Positions 58,225 through 64,000 of a stretch of DNA of 64,000 bases are shown in pieces. Position numbers and translations under genes: made by a program. Below the pieces are notes generated by a model. That model did not search any database, had not been told where the DNA came from, and saw only the letters and a list, made by a program, of their open reading frames with translations. Within the stretch, counting starts at the first letter, position 1. Each line of letters starts with the position of its first letter. This stretch comes from Periplaneta americana (lineage: Eukaryota > Arthropoda > Insecta > Blattodea > Blattidae): contig NC_091117.1 of NCBI RefSeq assembly GCF_040183065.1, positions 113,311,001 through 113,375,000 of the forward strand, in the 5' to 3' direction.

Positions 58225-60100
58225 CACAGTCTAATATATACAGTCGCGCAACTTCAACACTTTTCTTGCCAACATTCGCGACACTAGCGCTCAAGCGGCA
58301 GGCAAGGCACTGGTCATAGGGTTGATACAGACAGCATGTGCTTTAAAGGGATGCGAGATGTTATAATAACGTTTTAATCATACGTCGGAATAAAGGCAAT
58401 GCGTGCAATGACGAAAATTGCAGTAACTACAAGTTTAAATCTCCGAATTTGTCGTTCTTCAGATTCCCTAAAGACCAAGAGAAAATCATAGCTCAGTCAT
58501 AACCAATAATCCACATTGTAGGTAGCCTACGTATTGTGTTCTATAAAACATTTATTACTTATCAGTTACCTATTTGTATGTCAGAAAGGACAGTTTCAAT
58601 AAAAACAAAGTAAATACCTGTTACAGTATATTATTTTTTTGCAGAGATGATATGTGTAAATATGTAACCATTCCGATTTTGGATAATATATCTACAATTT
58701 TTAATGCAAGTAATTCCATAATTTTTGTATTCCTGTTCTTTTTCTTTATATAGCATTCAAGTAGGTATCATGGTGTTAATTTTGCAAAATATTCACTTCT
58801 TGAATAAATCCAGACTGTGTCGATAAATTTCTGATGTGTTGGTGTAGATTCATGTGGCAGACGTATTAAGTTCTCAAGAAATAAAAGAGCCTTTTTAAAT
58901 TTAATATGAAAAGCAGTCTTTTCTGTAATCATTTGCATGACTGTTAACTGTTATTGGTGTTGATTTTACATTACCAGTGATTATTTGAGCCGTTCAGAGC
59001 AGAAGTGGTATAAGTCAAAATTAGGTAATGAGGTTTAAAGTAAAAATTCTGTAAAATACAGCGCAAAGTAGCAATTAATATATCCTTCGTGCTATTCACT
59101 GACTATTAATAGTTTAAATACATTCAATATTAACTGCCACTTTGCGCTGTATTTTACAGAATGTTTACTTTAACCCCTCATTACCCATTTTTGACTTACA
59201 CCACTTCTGCTCTGAAAATAAAATTAGGCCAACATTTTCTGAGTTAATTGAAGTTACAATTTTTTCAACAAAATTGTGTGTTCATTTATTTGTTCTCATC
59301 TACGTCATATTAACAGTAAGTGCATGTAAATTACGTATTATATAGGTAGGATAAGTTAAAATTAGGCATTATGTGTGAAAACTGGAAATGTAATGTAAAA
59401 TGTGGCAAACTTGCCATAAAAATTTAAACCATAACATCAGCGCTATTTGTGACGCAAAATAATAAAGGAAATACCGGCTCTTGAGAAATGGAAAAATAAT
59501 GAACTTCATATTAATGTTTAAATCCTCCCCTTTTCTTTATTTTCAAGTTTACCTCAGCGCCCGAGTATACCCCAATTTGTGGTATGCAAAATCGTTAATT
59601 TCTCAGGAAATAGGGAGAGAAGTTCACCACGCGATGTACCCTACGAGATATGCCCTACAATTTTGAAGCTACTAATTTTGACTCTTCTCACAGGAAATAT
59701 AGTTTTCAAATGATTTATAAATATATTTAGGAATGAATTGAATTAACCGTCCACGTACAAACAATTATATTATTTCAAACCATGATACGTGATCAGGGCC
59801 ATGATTCAATTGTAAGGAGCAGAAAGAATTACGTTTACTCCCGGCTTCTGAAACTTGTAGATTAACTGCGTGTGAAATTCTTCCAGGATTCTAAAGTAGA
59901 ATTAATAAGAACCATATACACTTATTGTATAGCATAAACATATAAAATAAATTACGCAAAACCCGTTTTCTGATGTGTTATCATATGTCGTGTGCACACT
60001 TTTAACTTGCCTGCCGCTAGAGGGCTACTGTCGCGCCAGCTGTCAAATGTTGGCATATTTTATACGTATGAGTTGCGTGACTGTATCTATTAGACTGTGG
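58225..60100 (+). mobile_element. Complete 1.9-kb non-autonomous element, L-to-R orientation
   Basis: L half (58225-59210) joined to an inverted R half (59211-60100), ending TATTAGACTGTGG. Length is 1876 bp. The centre holds an internal inverted repeat (about 58999-59075 and 59138-59213) able to fold into a long hairpin. No coding frame of note is present. TATAA lies between it and the next copy. Confidence 0.8.
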
Positions 60101-60490
60101 TATAACCACAGTCTAATATACGAGTATACAGTCGCGCAACTCATACGTATAAAATATGCCAACATTTGACAGCTGGCGCGACAGTAGCCCTCTAGCGGCA
60201 GGCAAGTTAAAAGTGTGCACACGACAAATGATAACACATCAGAAAATGGGTTTTGCGTAATTTATTTTATATTTTTGTGCTATAAAGTAAGTGTATATGG
60301 TTCTTATTAATTTTACTTTAGAATCCTAGAAGAAATTCACACGCAGTTAAACTACAAGTTTCAGAAGCTGGCAAAGAACGTAATTCTTTCTACTCCTTGC
60401 AACTGAATCATGGCCCTGATCACGTATCATGGTTTGAAATAATATAATTGTTTGTACGTGGACGGTTAATTCAATTCATTCCTAAATATA

Positions 60491-62038
60491 CACTCAAGGA
60501 CAAAAAAAAACCCGGACACTTTAATATTTGCTGGTATTTTGCAAAACATTTCTTCTCATACAATATTATGGTAGCCATCAGTTGTTATGGAGACGTGTAT
60601 ACATTGTTGATTGTTTTTTGTTTTATAAAGAAGTCATTATAACCAAATATTCCAATTTTGCTTTCGGAGTCTCAGCTATAACAATTTTGTCTCAACCATT
60701 TTGTGCTTCATTATCGTTATAATTCGTTATTTCTATATTTTTATATTTTCTGAGTTTAAGTAGGGTTGTAACATTTGTCTTAAAACAAGATGAGACCTGA
60801 AGATGTGGCTCGAGCTGTAGCCCTTTATGGACGCAGTGTACGTTACATTGCAAATGTTATTAATATGGCTAGAAGCACAACCCATGATGCCATAAAACGG
60901 TATAGAGAGACCCTAGAATATTACCAGAAGACCAGGTTCGAGTCGTCCAAGAGCTACAAATCCAAATGAAGACAGGTATATGGTGTTGATAATTCTTAGG
61001 GAGCGCAACCTGCCAGCTACTAGTGTAGCCCATCAATTTGTTAACATGCATGGACGCCCAATTTCGGCCAAAACAGTTTGAAGGAGGTTGAAAGCAAGTG
61101 GACTGATATCAAGTAGACCTGCAGCTGGTCCCAGACTTCTCAGGATGCATCGAGTTGAACGACTGCGTTTTGCAAATGGTCACAGGGATTGGAGAAATGG
61201 ACAGTGGAGCTGTGTTCTGTTCACCGATGAGTCCCGTTTCAATCTGTGCTCACCTGATGGACGTGAAAGAGTTTGGAGAAGGAGGTGAGAACGATTTTCA
61301 CAGTGTTGCATTTCCGAAAATGTGCCGTATGGAGGTGGTGGAGTGATGGTTTGGGCAGGAGTGTGTACGGATGCTCGTACAGAGTTGGTTTTTGTTGAAA
61401 ATGGAAGACTAACAGCTGATAGGTATATAAATGAATGTTTGGCTGATCATGCTGTGCCATTTGGCCAATTTGTAGGCGATAATTTTGTTTTAATGCATGA
61501 TAATGCACGGCCGCATATTGCTCATGCGGCCGGAGATTATCTCCAAGAAGTGGGAATCCATGTTCTTCCATGGCCAGCAAGGAGTCCAGACATGAACCCA
61601 ATTGAACACGTGTGGGACATGCTGGGACGGCGTGTTAAGAATAGACGACCGAGACCAGAATCGTTACAAGAGTTGAGGCGAGCACTTGGCGAAGAATGGG
61701 TACTTATTCCTCAAGAAGACATTGCTAACCAAATTGAGAGCATGCCAAGACGTATGGATGCAGTTATTCAAGCCAGGGATAATACCCGTTACTAAAAAGA
61801 GTTCTTAATGTTTAAGGCACCATAAAATGAAAAAACAGTTAGACCAAACGATGCCATAGTTAAACGCCCTTTGTAATTTTTTGTAAATTTTCTCATCAAA
61901 GATTTTTTTTCAAATGTTGTCGTATAAGGTGCTAAATGAAACATTATTTTGTTTAAATGGGTTTTGTTTCATTTTGAAATAATTGGCAACAAAATACAAG
62001 CAAATATAGAAGTGTCCGGTTTTTTTTGTCCCTGAGTG
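60491..62038 (+). mobile_element. Tc1-like transposon
   Basis: Terminal inverted repeats CACTCAAGGACAAAAAA (left) and TTTTTTGTCCCTGAGTG (right). TA precedes the left end and CA follows the right (a mutated TA). The intact site TA in TAAATATATTTATGAA at 57685-57700 of the sister R half proves the insertion point. Length is 1548 bp, typical for Tc1. Confidence 0.95.
60790..61795 (+). pseudogene. Tc1 transposase (DD34E), broken
   Basis: Starts MRPEDVARAVALYGRSVRYIA (HTH; opening residues). A frameshift lies near 60925 (GSSRPRAT in the next frame), with in-frame stops near 61080 and 61286. Catalytic residues are preserved: Asp in LFTDESRFNL, Asp in LMHDNARPHIA and Glu in NPIEHVWD, with 34 residues between the last two. 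The C-terminal 157 codons (61322-61795) are open. The intact triad and few lesions suggest relatively recent inactivation. Confidence 0.93.
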
Positions 62039-63636
62039 CATTTATGAACCATTGGAACTCTATATTTGCTGTGAGAAGAGTCAAAATTATTGGGCATATC
62101 TCGTAGGGTACATCGCGTGGTGAAATCCTCTCCCTATTTCCTAAGAAATTAACTACTGTATTATCCGCAAATAGGCTAAACTCGGCCCCTGAGGTAAACT
62201 TAAAAATAAAAAAGGGGAAGATTTAAACCTTAATTGGACAGACATTGATTTATGAAGTTCATTACTTTTCAATTTTTTTATTATTATTTTCAGTCGCTAA
62301 TAGTGCTGATATTATGGTTTAAATTTTTATGCACAAATTTACCCCATTTTACATTACATTTCCAGTTTTCACACATAAGCTTAATTTTAACTTACCCTAG
62401 CTACATAATACGTAATTTACATGCACTTACTGTTATTATGACGTAGGTGAGAACAAATGAATACACAATTTTGTTGAAAAAATTGTAACTTCAATTAACT
62501 CAGAAAATGTTGGCCTAATTTTATTTTCAGAGCAGAAGTGGTGTAAGTCAAAAATGGGTAATGAGGGGTTAAAGTAAACATTCTATAAAATACAGCGCAA
62601 AGTAGCAGATAATATTGAATTTATTTAAACTATTAGTAGTCAGTGAATAGCACGAAGGATATATTACTTTCTACCTTGCGCTGTATTTTAGAGAATTTTT
62701 ACTTTAAACCTCATTACCTAATTTTGACTTATACCACTTTTGCTCTGAACGGCTCAAATAATCACTGGTAATGTAAAATCAACACCAATAACAGTTAACA
62801 GTCATGCAAATGATTACAGAAAAGATTGCTTTTTATATTAAATTTAGAAAGGCTCTTTTATTTCTTGAGAACCTAATACGTCTGCCACGTGAATCTACAC
62901 CAACACCTCAGAAATTTATCGACACAGTCTGGATTTATTCAAGAAGTGAATATTTTGCAAAAAGGATTATAATAAGCCATGAATTCTTGAAAAATTAACA
63001 CCATAATCCCTACTTGAATGCAATATAACATTCAACTTTTGAAAAAATATAAAGAAAAAAGCAAGAATACAAAAATTATGGAATTACTTGCATTAAAAAC
63101 TGTAGTTACATTATCCAAAATCGGAATGGTTACACATTTTACACATGATCTCTGCAAAACAATAATATAATGTAACAGGTATTTACTTTCCTTCCTGACA
63201 TACAAATAGGTAACTGATAACTAACAAATGTTTTATAGAACACGATACGTAGGCTACCTACAGAGTGGATTATAGGTTATGACTGAGTTATGACTTTCTC
63301 TTGGTCTTTAGGGAATCTGAAAACGACAAATTCGGAGATTTAAGCTTGTTGTTACTGCAATTTTCGTCATTGCACACATTGTCTTTATTCCGACGCATGA
63401 TTAAAACTTTATTATAACATCTCGCGTACCTTTAAAGCACGTGCTGGCTGTATCAACCCTATGACCAGTGCCTTGCCTGCCGCTTGAGCTCTAGTGTCGT
63501 GAATGTTGGCAAAAAAAGTGTTGAAGTTGCGCGACTGTATATATTAGACTGTGGTATAACTTAAATTATAGATGTTGGATGCTCATAGATGTTCCTTAGT
63601 TTGCCGCAGTGGTCGGGACCATAGACAAATAAATAG

Positions 63637-64000
63637 AAAGACCAACGAGTTAGAAAGAGAAAGATATAGAGTGGTCATTGCGCCGCCATGTTTGAAGAAA
63701 ATTGAACGACCGTCGGTAATGGACTTATGAGCCCAAAACAAAGTGACATTAGAATCGTCAGCTGTCTTAATTTTGTTTGCATAAATCAGTTAAACTGAAG
63801 TGGAAAAACCTAGTATTTCGTCAAATACGTGCTAGGAATTTAATCTAAACTTATGTACGCTAAATTTAAAACACTTGAGCAATTCCTAGAAGGAATGCTT
63901 AAAAGAATAACCTAAGCAAAATTGCCATGTAGTATGACAAGAAGGCCTAGCAAATATACTGAAGAAAATGTTAATATTCCTAGGTTCTTTTAAATGCGAC
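63637..64000 (+). repeat. Interspersed repeat, inverted copy of 43.6-43.96 kb
   Basis: Contains GTTAAACTGAAGTGGAAAAA, TACGCTAAATTTAAAACACT and CCATGTTTGAAGAAAATTG, all complementary to 43587-43955. It runs off the window end, so its right limit is unknown. Confidence 0.65.

Larger units (their letters stand above)
60106..63553 (-). mobile_element. Second complete 1.9-kb element, split by a Tc1
   Basis: Starts CCACAGTCTAATA and ends TATTAGACTGTGG, between TATAA (60101-60105) and TATAA (63554-63558), a likely 5-bp target duplication. It is an R half (60106-62530, containing Tc1) followed by an inverted L half. Without the Tc1 it is about 1.9 kb, the opposite orientation of the neighbouring copy, which ends only 5 bp away. 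Confidence 0.82.

Noticed and set aside
1-64000. CRISPR arrays, operons and ribosome binding sites
   Set aside because: No evenly spaced short repeats with unique spacers were seen and the genes are spliced eukaryotic ones, so prokaryotic features do not apply.

Overview
The window looks like a transposon-dense, AT-rich insect nuclear genome. A blattodean (cockroach or termite) is most likely. Reasons: long introns, many tRNA-derived SINEs, RTE-, R2- and Jockey-like LINEs of the kinds common in such genomes, mariner/Tc1/Tigger/piggyBac/hAT relics, and short interstitial runs of the insect telomere pentamer TTAGG. The species call is inference. Only two host genes can be supported. (1) The 3' part of ALG12 (+ strand; coding exons 5852-6078, 6163-6408 and 14389-16528, with an 8-kb last intron). 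It encodes the ER alpha-1,6-mannosyltransferase of N-glycan precursor assembly and carries an unusually long charged C-terminal tail. (2) COX7A (- strand; coding pieces 47032-47037, 45775-45894 and 25482-25622), a small mitochondrial cytochrome c oxidase subunit split by a 20-kb intron. The two genes converge, with their 3' ends about 9 kb apart. Layout: 1-4.3 kb holds a DDE-type transposase ORF, a Penelope-like element with a hammerhead ribozyme motif, and a hAT/ZMYM-like relic. 5.8-16.5 kb is ALG12; its large intron contains an R2-like LINE piece, a piggyBac-like element with a SINE nested inside it, and a fold-back element. 18.2-19.85 kb is a palindromic MITE split by a dead mariner and a truncated LINE. 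25.5-47.0 kb is COX7A. Its long intron carries Jockey-like LINE tails, a hairpin with a hammerhead-like core, one copy of a poorly characterised transposon family, a tRNA-SINE, an RTE-like LINE inserted in antisense into an older copy of its own family, a Tigger element and minisatellites. 47.2-51.8 kb holds a second copy of the uncharacterised transposon (TIR GGGTnATTCCACG). It is interrupted by a SINE and by an 813-bp inverted dimer carrying tRNA-Tyr-like units. 52-56 kb is microsatellite and TTAGG-like sequence. 56.2-63.55 kb is a remarkable array of half-elements of a roughly 1.9-kb DNA element in several orientations, one of them split by a Tc1 element. No bacterial operons, CRISPR arrays or intact viruses were seen. 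The most interesting material is the structural logic of the mobile DNA: nested insertions with intact target-site duplications, ribozyme motifs, palindromic termini and modular half-element arrays, plus the long ALG12 tail.
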